From Alphaproteobacteria bacterium (GTDB taxonomy: Bacteria; Pseudomonadota; Alphaproteobacteria; Rhizobiales; Aestuariivirgaceae), in NCBI GenBank assembly GCA_026400595.1, contig JAPLOT010000020.1, forward strand, positions 1 to 6,113: a DNA stretch of 6,113 bases, in the 5' to 3' direction. Below, piece by piece: positions 1-6,106 of the stretch. The notes under the pieces are model-generated. The model was given only the letters and a program-made list of their open reading frames with translations. It was not told where the DNA came from and made no database searches. A program made the translations under genes and the position numbers. Positions within the stretch are counted from its first letter, which is position 1, and each line of letters opens with the position of its first letter.

Positions 1-1
1 C

Positions 2-334
2 AGGACGCTGGACATCACCCACGATGAATTGCCCGCAGGTGACGTGGCCACGGTACGGCAGGTCCTGCAACATCTCTCGAACGACAGCATCCTGCGCTTT
101 CTCGATCGCTGCCGTGGCAGGTTCTCCTACCTCTGCGTGACCGAGCATGTGCCGGACGCGGCGGATTTTCCCCACAATCGCGATCAATCCACCGGCCCGT
201 GGATCCGCCTGGAGTAGAACAGCGGCGTGGTGCTGACCAGCCCACCCTTGAATCTGCAGGCTCAGGCGGCGTCGGTCGTCTGCGAGGCCCGCGAAACATC
301 AGGCATCGTGCGGACGATCATCTACAGGCTGTGA
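2..334 (+). pseudogene. Class I SAM-dependent methyltransferase, 3' fragment with in-frame amber stop (probable pseudogene)
   Basis: The frame is open from base 2, so the gene begins outside the window. The visible part contains VRQVLQHLSN, which resembles the region after the SAM-binding core (motif IV/post-IV) of class I methyltransferases, then a hydrophobic strand ending in TEH, and a TGPWIRLE segment. A TAG at 215-217 interrupts the frame. The same frame then stays open for 38 codons with family-like sequence (NSGVVLTSPPLNL, then IVRTIIYRL) to a TGA at 332-334. I recall related proteins having an uninterrupted 'TGP-x-R-L...NSGV-L-PPF' stretch and ending in a similar RT-x-x-Y-x-L tail, so the TAG looks like a nonsense mutation, a sequencing error or a suppressed codon rather than a natural end. 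Base composition is about 62% GC, lower than the imu operon. The gene converges on the tRNA. The substrate cannot be told from this fragment. Confidence 0.75.
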
Positions 335-350
335 TGCCACGGGCGGGGAA

Positions 351-427
351 TGGCCTCCCGGAAGGGATTCGAACCCCTGACCCCAGGTTTAGGAAACCTG
401 TGCTCTATCCTGCTGAGCTACCGGGAG
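351..427 (-). tRNA. tRNA-Arg(CCT), reads AGG codons
   Basis: Read on the - strand from 427, all cloverleaf parts are present: acceptor CTCCCGG pairing with CCGGGAG, D stem GCTC/GAGC with a GG-containing loop, anticodon stem CAGGT/ACCTG with loop TTCCTAA (anticodon CCT), variable loop GGGTC, and T stem AGGGG/CCCTT with loop TTCGAAT. The discriminator base is G and a CCA tail is encoded at 353-351. The body is 74 nt, 77 nt with CCA. The first acceptor pair is C1-G72 rather than the more usual G1-C72. The T stem has one G-U pair. The gene follows dnaE2 on the same strand at a distance of 61 bp and probably has its own promoter. Its 3' end faces the broken methyltransferase gene. No clear intrinsic terminator with a T-run was seen downstream. 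Confidence 0.95.
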
Positions 428-441
428 GTGCTGCGCTGGCT

Positions 442-471
442 AGCATATCCCGGCGGCAAATCAAGCCGCAA
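442..471 (-). promoter_or_regulatory. Putative sigma-70-type promoter of the tRNA-Arg gene
   Basis: On the - strand a -35-like TTGCGG (471-466) is followed after 18 bp by a -10-like TATGCT (447-442). The mature tRNA 5' end lies 14 bp further on, which allows a start site roughly 7 nt before the tRNA. The bases between the -10 and the tRNA are GC-rich, as is common at stable-RNA promoters under stringent control; that regulatory reading is inference. It would let the tRNA be made independently of the SOS operon upstream. Confidence 0.45.
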
Positions 472-488
472 GCCTAAGGGGACCGGGT

Positions 489-3400
489 TCAGTGGAAGTC
501 GCGCGACCTGGGGATGACGCGCATCTGGCGGGGATGGCGCGCGGCGGGCGTCTGGGCGGGATCGGGGCCGGGGCGCACCACCTCGTCGGCCCTGGCCAGC
601 GGGGCGCGGAAGCCGGCATGGTCCTCGGCGAGGCGGGCCAGCCAGTGGCTGCGGTCGAGGATGCGGCTGGCCACCACATGGATGATGTCGCCCGTGCGCT
701 GAACCCGGCCGCGGATCAGCATGAGGCGCGCGCCCATGACCACGGCGCGGTGCGCCTCCAGCACCTGCGGCCAGATCACGGCGTTGCAGACGGCGCATTC
801 GTCCTCCAGCGTGAGGAAGACCACGCCCTTGGCCGAGCCCGGCCGCTGCCGCACCAGCACCACGCCCGCCACCGCGACGTTTGCGCCATTGCGCTTGCGC
901 TTGAGCTGCGCGTTGTCGATGACGCCCTCGGCCCGGCAGGCCTCGCGCAGGAAGGACATGGGATGCGCCTTCAGCGACAGGCGCAGCGTCTGGTAGTCGT
1001 TCACCACATGCTCGGAGAGCGGCATGGCGGGCAGCGTGACGGCGGGCTCCTGGCCCTGGTCCTGCACCTCGGCGAAGGCAAAGAGCGGGAGGGGTTTTGC
1101 GCGCGCCAGCGCCTTCACCTCCCACAGCGCCGCGCGGCGGTCGAGGCCCAGCGCGCGGAAGCAGTCGGCCGCCGCCAGCTTCTCCAGCGCCGGCACCGGC
1201 ACGCCGCGGCGCCGCATGTCGGCGATCGTGCCGGGCATAATGCGCGCCGCATCGGCCTGGCGCAGGCCATCGACCTCGCGCAGGCCCAGGCGCAGGGCGA
1301 AGAAGGCGCTCTTCTCCGGCGGCACTTCGAGGGTCGAGTCCCACGACGAATAGGCCACGTCCGGATGCAGCACCGTGACGCCATGCTCGCGCGCGTCGCG
1401 CACGATCTGGGCCGGCGCATAGAAGCCCATGGGCTGCGAATTGAGCAGCGCGCAGGCGAAGACATCGGGATAGTGGCACTTGAGCCAGGACGAGACATAG
1501 ACGAGGTGGGCGAAGCTCGCGGCATGGCTCTCGGGAAAGCCGTATTCGCCGAATCCCTTGATCTGGTTGAAACAGCGCAGCGCGAAATCCGCGTCATAGC
1601 CGCGCTCCACCATGCGGCTCACCATCTTCTGCTCGAGGCGGCCGATGGTGCCGCGCCGCCGGAAGGTGGCCATGGCCTTGCGCAGCTCGTTCAGCTCGCC
1701 CGGCGTGAACTCGGCCGCCACCATGGCGAGCTTCATCGCCTGTTCCTGGAACAGCGGCACGCCCCGGGTGCGGCCCAGCACCTGGCGCAGCTCGTCCGCC
1801 GGCCCGAAATCGGGATGGGGGGCCGGATAGATCTCGGGCTCCAGCCCGTCGCGGCGGCGCAGATAGGGATGCACCATGTCGCCCTGGATCAGGCCGGGCC
1901 GCACGATCGCCACCTCGATGACGAGGTCGTAGAAGCAGCGCGGCCTGAGCCGCGGCAGCATGTTCATCTGGGCCCGGCTCTCGACCTGGAAAACGCCGAT
2001 CGAATCGGCCTTGCACAGCATGTCGTAGACGGCCGGGTCCTCGCGCGGCACGCTGGCCAGCGTGTAGCGCTTGCCATACCACGCGCCGAGCAGGTCGAGC
2101 GCCTTGCGGATGCAGGTGAGCATGCCGAGGCCCAGCACGTCGACCTTGAGAATGCCCAGCGTGTCGATGTCGTCCTTGTCCCATTCGATGACGGTGCGGT
2201 CTTCCATCGCCGCATTGCCGATGGGCACGGTCTCGTCGAGCCGGCCCTTGGTCAGCACGAAGCCGCCCACATGCTGCGACAGGTGGCGCGGGAAGCCGGA
2301 CAATTCGCCCGCCAGCTCGATGACGCGGGCGAGCAGCGGATCGTCGGGGTCGAGGCCCACCTCCTTCAGCCGCCCGTCATGCATCTCCTCGCGCATGCGG
2401 CCCCAGACGATGCCGGCCAGCGCCGCGGTCACGTCTTCCGACAGGCCCATGACCTTGCCCACCTCGCGCACCGCCGAGCGGCCGCGATAGGTGATGACGG
2501 TGGCAGCGAGGCCGGCGCGCGCGCGGCCGTAGCGGGAATAGATGTACTGGATCACCTCCTCGCGGCGCTCGTGCTCGAAGTCGATGTCGATGTCGGGCGG
2601 CTCCTTGCGCTCTTCCGAGATGAAGCGCTCGAAGAGCAGCTCGATCTGGTTGGGATCGACGGCGGTGATGCCGATGCAGTAGCACACGGTGGAATTGGCG
2701 GCGGATCCCCGTCCCTGGCAGAGGATGGGAGGCTCCTGCTGGCGCGCGAACCTGACGATGTCGTGCACGGTGAGGAAGTAAGGCGCGTAACTGAGCCTGG
2801 CGATGAGGGCCAGTTCCTTGGCGAGGCTCTCCTTCACCTTGTCGGGAATCCCCTGCGGATAGCGCTCGCCTGCGCCCTCCCAGGCGAGATGCTCGAGCTG
2901 CGACTGCGGCGTGCGGCCCGGCGGGATGGGCTCTTCGGGATATTCGTAGCGCAGCTCGTCGAGCGAGAAGCGGCAGGCCGCCGCGATCTCCAGCGTATGG
3001 GCGATGGCCTGCGGATGATCGCGGAACAGCCGGGCCATTTCCGCCGGCGTCTTGAGATGGCGCTCGGCATTGGCCTCGAGCCGGTAGCCCGCCGCGGCCA
3101 CGGCGACGCCTTCGCGGATGGCGGTGACCACGTCCTGCAGCACGCGGCGCGCGGCATGGTGGTAGAGCACGTCATTGGTGGCGAGCAGCGGCACCTTGTG
3201 ACGCTGCGCCAGCTCGGCAAGGCGGTTGAGCCGGGCGCGGTCGTCGCCGCGGTAGAGATGGCTGGCGGCGAGATGGAGCGGCGCCTTGAGCCGCAGGCGC
3301 ACCTCCGCCAGGTGGTCGGCGCTGTGGGGCAGCAGCGCGAAGACGAGGCCGTCGGCGAAGTCGCAGACATCGTCGAGCGTCAGCAGGCACTGGCCCTTGC

Positions 3401-3719
3401 CGGCGCGGCGCTGGCCGAGGCTGAGCAGCCGGCACAGGCGGCCATAGGCGGCGCGCGTGGTGGGCCAGGCCAGCAGCGACAGGCGGTCGAGATCGAGCCT
3501 GGCGCCCACCACGAAGGGCAGTTCCGCATCCTTGGCGGCCCCATGCGCGCGCACCACGCCGGCCAGCGTGTTGCAGTCGGTCCCGGCCAGCGCGGCCAGC
3601 CCCAGATGCTGGGCCTGCACCGCCAGCTCGTCGGGGTGCGAGGCGCCGCGCAGGAAGGAGAAGTTGCTGGTGCATTGCAGCTCGGCGTAGCTCACGACGA
3701 CAGTCCGTGTACGAACCAT
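489..3719 (-). CDS. dnaE2: Error-prone DNA polymerase DnaE2 (ImuC), C-family
   Basis: Catalytic subunit of the ImuA-ImuB-DnaE2 mutasome, which copies damaged DNA in the cytoplasm. From the ATG at 3719 it is 1076 aa, normal for the family. The order is: N-terminal PHP domain starting YAELQCTSNFSFLRGASHP (residues 11-29); palm with GRGSAANS (336-343), PPDIDIDF (374-381, catalytic Asp378 and Asp380) and LKVDVLGLGML (third Asp527); FQVESRAQM near 577, FQEQAMKLAM near 657 and KGFGEYGFPESHAASFAHL (721-739); then an OB-fold at about 947-1020. It ends SRDFH, typical of DnaE2. The PHP metal-binding histidines seen in proofreading DnaE relatives are largely absent. The start is uncertain: ATG 3719 overlaps imuB by 28 bp, while a GTG at 3695 overlaps the imuB stop as GTGA and would give the common DnaE2 start MSYAELQ (1068 aa). 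The upstream ATG at 3842 adds a non-homologous extension. It is the last gene of the LexA-controlled operon. Confidence 0.96.
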   Translation of the reverse strand: MVRTRTVVVSYAELQCTSNFSFLRGASHPDELAVQAQHLGLAALAGTDCNTLAGVVRAHGAAKDAELPFVVGARLDLDRLSLLAWPTTRAAYGRLCRLLSLGQRRAGKGQCLLTLDDVCDFADGLVFALLPHSADHLAEVRLRLKAPLHLAASHLYRGDDRARLNRLAELAQRHKVPLLATNDVLYHHAARRVLQDVVTAIREGVAVAAAGYRLEANAERHLKTPAEMARLFRDHPQAIAHTLEIAAACRFSLDELRYEYPEEPIPPGRTPQSQLEHLAWEGAGERYPQGIPDKVKESLAKELALIARLSYAPYFLTVHDIVRFARQQEPPILCQGRGSAANSTVCYCIGITAVDPNQIELLFERFISEERKEPPDIDIDFEHERREEVIQYIYSRYGRARAGLAATVITYRGRSAVREVGKVMGLSEDVTAALAGIVWGRMREEMHDGRLKEVGLDPDDPLLARVIELAGELSGFPRHLSQHVGGFVLTKGRLDETVPIGNAAMEDRTVIEWDKDDIDTLGILKVDVLGLGMLTCIRKALDLLGAWYGKRYTLASVPREDPAVYDMLCKADSIGVFQVESRAQMNMLPRLRPRCFYDLVIEVAIVRPGLIQGDMVHPYLRRRDGLEPEIYPAPHPDFGPADELRQVLGRTRGVPLFQEQAMKLAMVAAEFTPGELNELRKAMATFRRRGTIGRLEQKMVSRMVERGYDADFALRCFNQIKGFGEYGFPESHAASFAHLVYVSSWLKCHYPDVFACALLNSQPMGFYAPAQIVRDAREHGVTVLHPDVAYSSWDSTLEVPPEKSAFFALRLGLREVDGLRQADAARIMPGTIADMRRRGVPVPALEKLAAADCFRALGLDRRAALWEVKALARAKPLPLFAFAEVQDQGQEPAVTLPAMPLSEHVVNDYQTLRLSLKAHPMSFLREACRAEGVIDNAQLKRKRNGANVAVAGVVLVRQRPGSAKGVVFLTLEDECAVCNAVIWPQVLEAHRAVVMGARLMLIRGRVQRTGDIIHVVASRILDRSHWLARLAEDHAGFRAPLARADEVVRPGPDPAQTPAARHPRQMRVIPRSRDFH

Positions 3720-5209
3720 TTTGGCTGCGACCCGCCGGTCTCGCCATAGAGACCCTCGCGGTAGAGCCAGTAGCGCCGGCCCTGCGCGTCCTCGATCACG
3801 TAATAGTCGCGCGGGGCCGCACCTTCCGCGAGATGCCACCATTCCGGCGCGATGCGCTCGGGCCCCTGGGCGCGGGCCACGCGGCGGGTGACGCGCCGCC
3901 AGGTGAAGCGCAGGGGCGGCCCGTCGGGCACCGAGGCAAGAACGATTGCAGGCTCGGGCCGCTGGAAGATCAGCAAGGGCCGCGGCAGGCCGGCGCCGGA
4001 AGCGGACAGGGGCTGCGGCCCCTTGCGCCGTGCATCCGCGGCCGGCGGCGCCGGGCGCTCCGCCCGCTCCGGCAGGTGGCTGGCCACCGGTTCCAGCGCC
4101 ACCAGCCCGGACGCATGGCGGTTCAGGACCCGGTCGTTGAGCTGCTCCAGCGCCGCCTCGCCGGTGTCGTCGGTGAAGCCGTATTGCTGCACGGCGGCCG
4201 GCCCGGTCTCGCGCGCCTCCAGCGTCATGGCATCGATGCCGAAGCCCGCATCCACGCCCTCGAGCTTCGGCTTCAGTACCCGCAGCATGTGGCGCGGGTC
4301 ATGGGTGGCGGCGGAAAATCCCGCCGGCAGGCTGATGCGCGAGCCGTCGCTGCGGAACAGCTTGAGCAGCAGGCGGGTGGCGCCCTGCGCCTTCGTCTCG
4401 AGGTCGCGCGACAGGGCCGTCACCAGCCCGGTGAGGATGGTCTCCAGACCCTCGCTGCTGATCACCGGCTCCATCAGCATGCGATGCGCCATGAAGGAGG
4501 AGGGCGGATTGAGCGGATTCAGCGGCTCGTCGCGGCGGCCCAGCATCTCGTCGAGGCGGATCAGCACATTCTCGGCGATGGTCTCGCCGCGGAAGCGCCG
4601 GGCCAAGGCGGCGCGGGGAAGATTGAGCAGCGCGCCGATCGTCTTGAGGCCGAGGCGGCGTAGGGTGCGCGCCGACTCGCCGTCGATGCGCAGCGCCTCG
4701 ACCGGCAGGTCTTCGACACGATCGCCCGCATAGCGCGCCAGGGCCCAGGCGGCGCCGATGGTTCCGGCAATGCCGGGGCGGATGGTGAAGCCGTAGGCAG
4801 AAAGCCGCCGTGTCATCTCCTGCAGCATGGCCGCCTCGCCGCCGAAGAGATGCGGCACGCCGCTGACATCGAGCAGGATTCCATCCGGCGGCTCGGGCGA
4901 GACCCAGGGACTGTAGCGCTCCATCCAGCGGCACAGGCCCAGCAGGCTTTTCAGATCCTCTTCGGCCTCATGCGGCTCGGACAGAAGATCGGGCACCTGG
5001 GCGCGGGCATCCGCCAGGCGCTGGCCGCGCCCCAGGCCGAAGCGCCGGGCTGCCAGGTTCACCGCGGCCAGGCGCAGGCCCTTGGCGCCGCCCTCAACCA
5101 GCGCGAAGGGCAGGCCCGGCGGCGGCGGCGAACGGCGCTGCTTGATCCGTCCACGGATGAAGCGCTCCACCGCGAAGTCCGGAAACCAGAGCGAAACGAT
5201 GCGGCGCAT
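3692..5209 (-). CDS. imuB: ImuB, catalytically inactive Y-family polymerase-like mutasome protein
   Basis: Scaffold of the mutasome: in studied bacteria ImuB binds the sliding clamp, ImuA and DnaE2, and does not itself polymerise. From the ATG at 5209 it is 505 aa and starts MRRIVSLWFPDFAVERF, a typical ImuB N-terminus. A GGA at 5220-5218 lies 8 nt before this ATG. The GTG start at 5329 would add 40 arginine-rich residues without family likeness. A Y-family core covers about 1-340, with RFGLGRGQRLADARAQVPDL (57-76), LLDVSGVPHLFGGE (112-125) and helix-hairpin-helix-like LGLKTIGALLNLPRAALARR (186-205). The acidic catalytic residues of Y-family polymerases are missing: the first motif reads SLWFPDF, and the usual S-x-DE site reads PPDGILLD. 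The C-terminal ImuB region (about 410-505) includes RFTWRRVTRRVARAQGPERI, EWW, RDYYVIED and GRRYWLYREGLYG. It overlaps imuA by 116 bp and dnaE2 by 28 or 4 bp. Confidence 0.94.
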   Translation of the reverse strand: MRRIVSLWFPDFAVERFIRGRIKQRRSPPPPGLPFALVEGGAKGLRLAAVNLAARRFGLGRGQRLADARAQVPDLLSEPHEAEEDLKSLLGLCRWMERYSPWVSPEPPDGILLDVSGVPHLFGGEAAMLQEMTRRLSAYGFTIRPGIAGTIGAAWALARYAGDRVEDLPVEALRIDGESARTLRRLGLKTIGALLNLPRAALARRFRGETIAENVLIRLDEMLGRRDEPLNPLNPPSSFMAHRMLMEPVISSEGLETILTGLVTALSRDLETKAQGATRLLLKLFRSDGSRISLPAGFSAATHDPRHMLRVLKPKLEGVDAGFGIDAMTLEARETGPAAVQQYGFTDDTGEAALEQLNDRVLNRHASGLVALEPVASHLPERAERPAPPAADARRKGPQPLSASGAGLPRPLLIFQRPEPAIVLASVPDGPPLRFTWRRVTRRVARAQGPERIAPEWWHLAEGAAPRDYYVIEDAQGRRYWLYREGLYGETGGSQPKWFVHGLSS

Positions 5210-5978
5210 GTTGCCATTCCAGATCCCAGGCGCCCGGCCAGCCGCCACGGGCGCGCGACAGTTCAACGGTCCAGGCCGGAAGCCCCGGCGCGGCGGCATC
5301 CTGCGGCGGGCTGCGCGACTGCGCGGCACCCGCCAGCCAGCGCGTGTGGCTGACGCTGGCCGCCGCCTCGGCGCGGGCGAAGATGAGAATCCCCGAGGAC
5401 TTGCCCGCCTGGGCCGCCAGCATCAGCCGCCGCGTGGCGGTGAGACCGGCCTGGGCCGGCTCGGCATCGCCGATCACCAGCGCCAGCGCGCCGGATTTCA
5501 GCGCCTCCTCCATGGTCCAGAGCAGGGCTGCCGGCTTGTCGAGCGTCACCGTCACGAAGCGGCGGCGCGGCAGGCCCAGCCGCTCCAGCCCATGGCCGTA
5601 GAGCCTCCCGTATTCGCGTTCGCTGCGCGCCAGGCGGCACCACAGCAGGGGCCGCCGCTCGACCGGGTCGGCGAGGCGGCGGACCGCCAGCGCCAGGGCA
5701 AAGCCCATGGCCGCCGGCATGTCGCCATAGGCCCGGGGCGTCACGTCATGGAGCCCGGCCCGGGCCAGGCCCTGGACCGGCAGATGCGCGTCGATGCCGG
5801 CAAGGCCCGTGGTCCAGGCGGTGCCCCGGCTGCGCCCCCGTTCAAGGCGCATCTGGCCCTGCTCCAGCCGGTCGATATGGCGGCGCAAGGCCTCCACCAG
5901 CGGCAGAACCTCATCTTTCCGGCGGTTTTCGGGAACGGCAAGGCCCCCGCCCCGCGCGTGCGGCGTTTCCAGACGCAT
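5094..5978 (-). CDS. imuA: ImuA, RecA-like SOS mutagenesis accessory protein
   Basis: First gene of the operon, 294 aa. ImuA is a distant RecA/SulA-like protein that assists ImuB and DnaE2 in damage-induced mutagenesis. Visible family traits: an N-terminal helix EALRRHIDRLEQ (29-40); a TGLAGIDAHLPVQGLARAGLHDV segment (57-79) like the region before the RecA core; a degenerate nucleotide-binding loop (about 80-95) without a classic Walker A GxxxxGKT; LLWCRLARSEREYGRLYGHGLERLGL (111-136), where family members name a polypeptide's binding strand and helix; a GALALVIGDAE strand (163-173); LTATRRLMLAAQ (179-190); and a C-terminal W-x-LEW strand (251-255). The ATG at 5978 fits, with AGGA 10 nt upstream and the LexA box 18 bp upstream. 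The last 30 or so residues lie wholly inside the imuB overlap and look less family-like. The symbol rests on context as well as sequence, since ImuA diverges quickly. Confidence 0.9.
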   Translation of the reverse strand: MRLETPHARGGGLAVPENRRKDEVLPLVEALRRHIDRLEQGQMRLERGRSRGTAWTTGLAGIDAHLPVQGLARAGLHDVTPRAYGDMPAAMGFALALAVRRLADPVERRPLLWCRLARSEREYGRLYGHGLERLGLPRRRFVTVTLDKPAALLWTMEEALKSGALALVIGDAEPAQAGLTATRRLMLAAQAGKSSGILIFARAEAAASVSHTRWLAGAAQSRSPPQDAAAPGLPAWTVELSRARGGWPGAWDLEWQHAPHRFALVSGLRGGALHPWTDQAAPFAAAAGPALRAG

Positions 5979-5988
5979 GACTGCAATA

Positions 5989-5992
5989 TCCT
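5989..5992 (-). promoter_or_regulatory. Ribosome binding site of imuA
   Basis: AGGA on the - strand, 10 nt before the ATG at 5978. It supports that ATG as the imuA start and lies just downstream of the LexA box, so the untranslated leader would be very short. Confidence 0.5.
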
Positions 5993-5996
5993 GAAT

Positions 5997-6011
5997 GTTC
6001 CTATTTTGTTC
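5997..6011. promoter_or_regulatory. LexA operator (SOS box), GTTC-N7-GTTC
   Basis: The + strand reads GTTC-CTATTTT-GTTC, an exact match to the direct-repeat LexA box known from Alphaproteobacteria, with an AT-rich spacer. It lies 18 bp upstream of the imuA ATG and just downstream of a possible -35 element, where a bound repressor would block RNA polymerase. It is the only such pair seen in the non-coding DNA of the window. It implies that imuA-imuB-dnaE2 is induced as a unit by DNA damage. Confidence 0.9.
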
Positions 6012-6034
6012 TCACATGTGAAAAGAAGAGTCAA
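6002..6034 (-). promoter_or_regulatory. Putative imuA operon promoter
   Basis: The - strand carries TTGACT (6034-6029), a 5/6 match to the -35 consensus. A -10 is not clear: at 17 bp the hexamer is GAACAA, and better-looking AT-rich hexamers (CAAAAT, AAAATA) sit 20-21 bp away, inside the LexA box. The -35 call is reasonable; the exact -10 and start site are guesses. In either case the LexA box would cover the -10 region. Confidence 0.4.
6012..6021. repeat. Perfect 10-bp palindrome TCACATGTGA
   Basis: The palindrome directly abuts the LexA box and lies in the spacer between the possible -35 and the box. It could be a binding site for a second dimeric regulator, but a 10-bp palindrome can arise by chance. 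No function is assigned. Confidence 0.4.
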
Positions 6035-6061
6035 GCTAGGAAAAATTGCGCAGTTATATAC

Positions 6062-6090
6062 TTGACACATGCAATAGAATGACCCATATA
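6062..6090 (+). promoter_or_regulatory. Possible rightward promoter leading out of the window
   Basis: The + strand carries a perfect -35 hexamer TTGACA (6062-6067). At 17 bp the hexamer is CATATA (6085-6090), and TATAGG follows at 19 bp. The -10 is weak. The -10 region falls in the centre of the dyad at 6070-6106, so a regulator bound there would repress this promoter. The gene it would serve lies beyond the right edge and is not visible. Confidence 0.3.
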
Positions 6091-6106
6091 GGGTCAACAC
6101 ATTGCA
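6070..6106. repeat. 37-bp nested dyad (operator-like inverted repeat)
   Basis: Two inverted repeats share the same centre at 6088. The inner arms are TGACCC (6080-6085) and GGGTCA (6091-6096) around ATATA; the outer arms are TGCAAT (6070-6075) and ATTGCA (6101-6106). The 4 bp between inner and outer arms do not pair. The arms are perfect (12 pairs). No T-run follows on either strand, so an operator is more likely than a terminator. A -35-like TTGACC on the - strand (6097-6092) overlaps the right inner arm, and TTGACA on the + strand lies just to the left. Confidence 0.6.

Noticed and set aside
453..469. Hairpin GCGGC-TTGATTT-GCCGC between dnaE2 and the tRNA, considered as a terminator
   Set aside because: The stem is only 5 bp and no T-run follows on the - strand. 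The bases fit better as part of the tRNA promoter.
199..477. A 92-aa open frame on the + strand across the methyltransferase end and the tRNA
   Set aside because: It crosses the antisense strand of an intact tRNA and is in a different register from the family-like methyltransferase frame.
418..1479. A 353-aa open frame on the - strand in another register within dnaE2
   Set aside because: Alanine, arginine and glycine-rich shadow of the dnaE2 frame that also runs into the tRNA gene.
492..3749. A 1085-aa open frame on the + strand, opposite almost all of dnaE2
   Set aside because: It is the mirror of a GC-rich gene. It has no recognisable domain, is very rich in H, A, R and Q, and lies opposite well-supported catalytic motifs. 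High GC alone suppresses stops in this frame.
3720..3842. Upstream ATG start for dnaE2 at 3842, adding 41 residues
   Set aside because: The extension is not DnaE2-like and would overlap imuB by about 150 bp. Family proteins begin just before YAELQ.
5210..5329. Upstream GTG start for imuB at 5329, adding 40 residues
   Set aside because: The extension is arginine and proline-rich with no family likeness, while the ATG at 5209 gives the typical ImuB start MRRIVSLW.
5082..6065. A 327-aa open frame on the + strand, opposite imuA
   Set aside because: Low-complexity composition, no family likeness, and it would read through the LexA box and promoter region of imuA.
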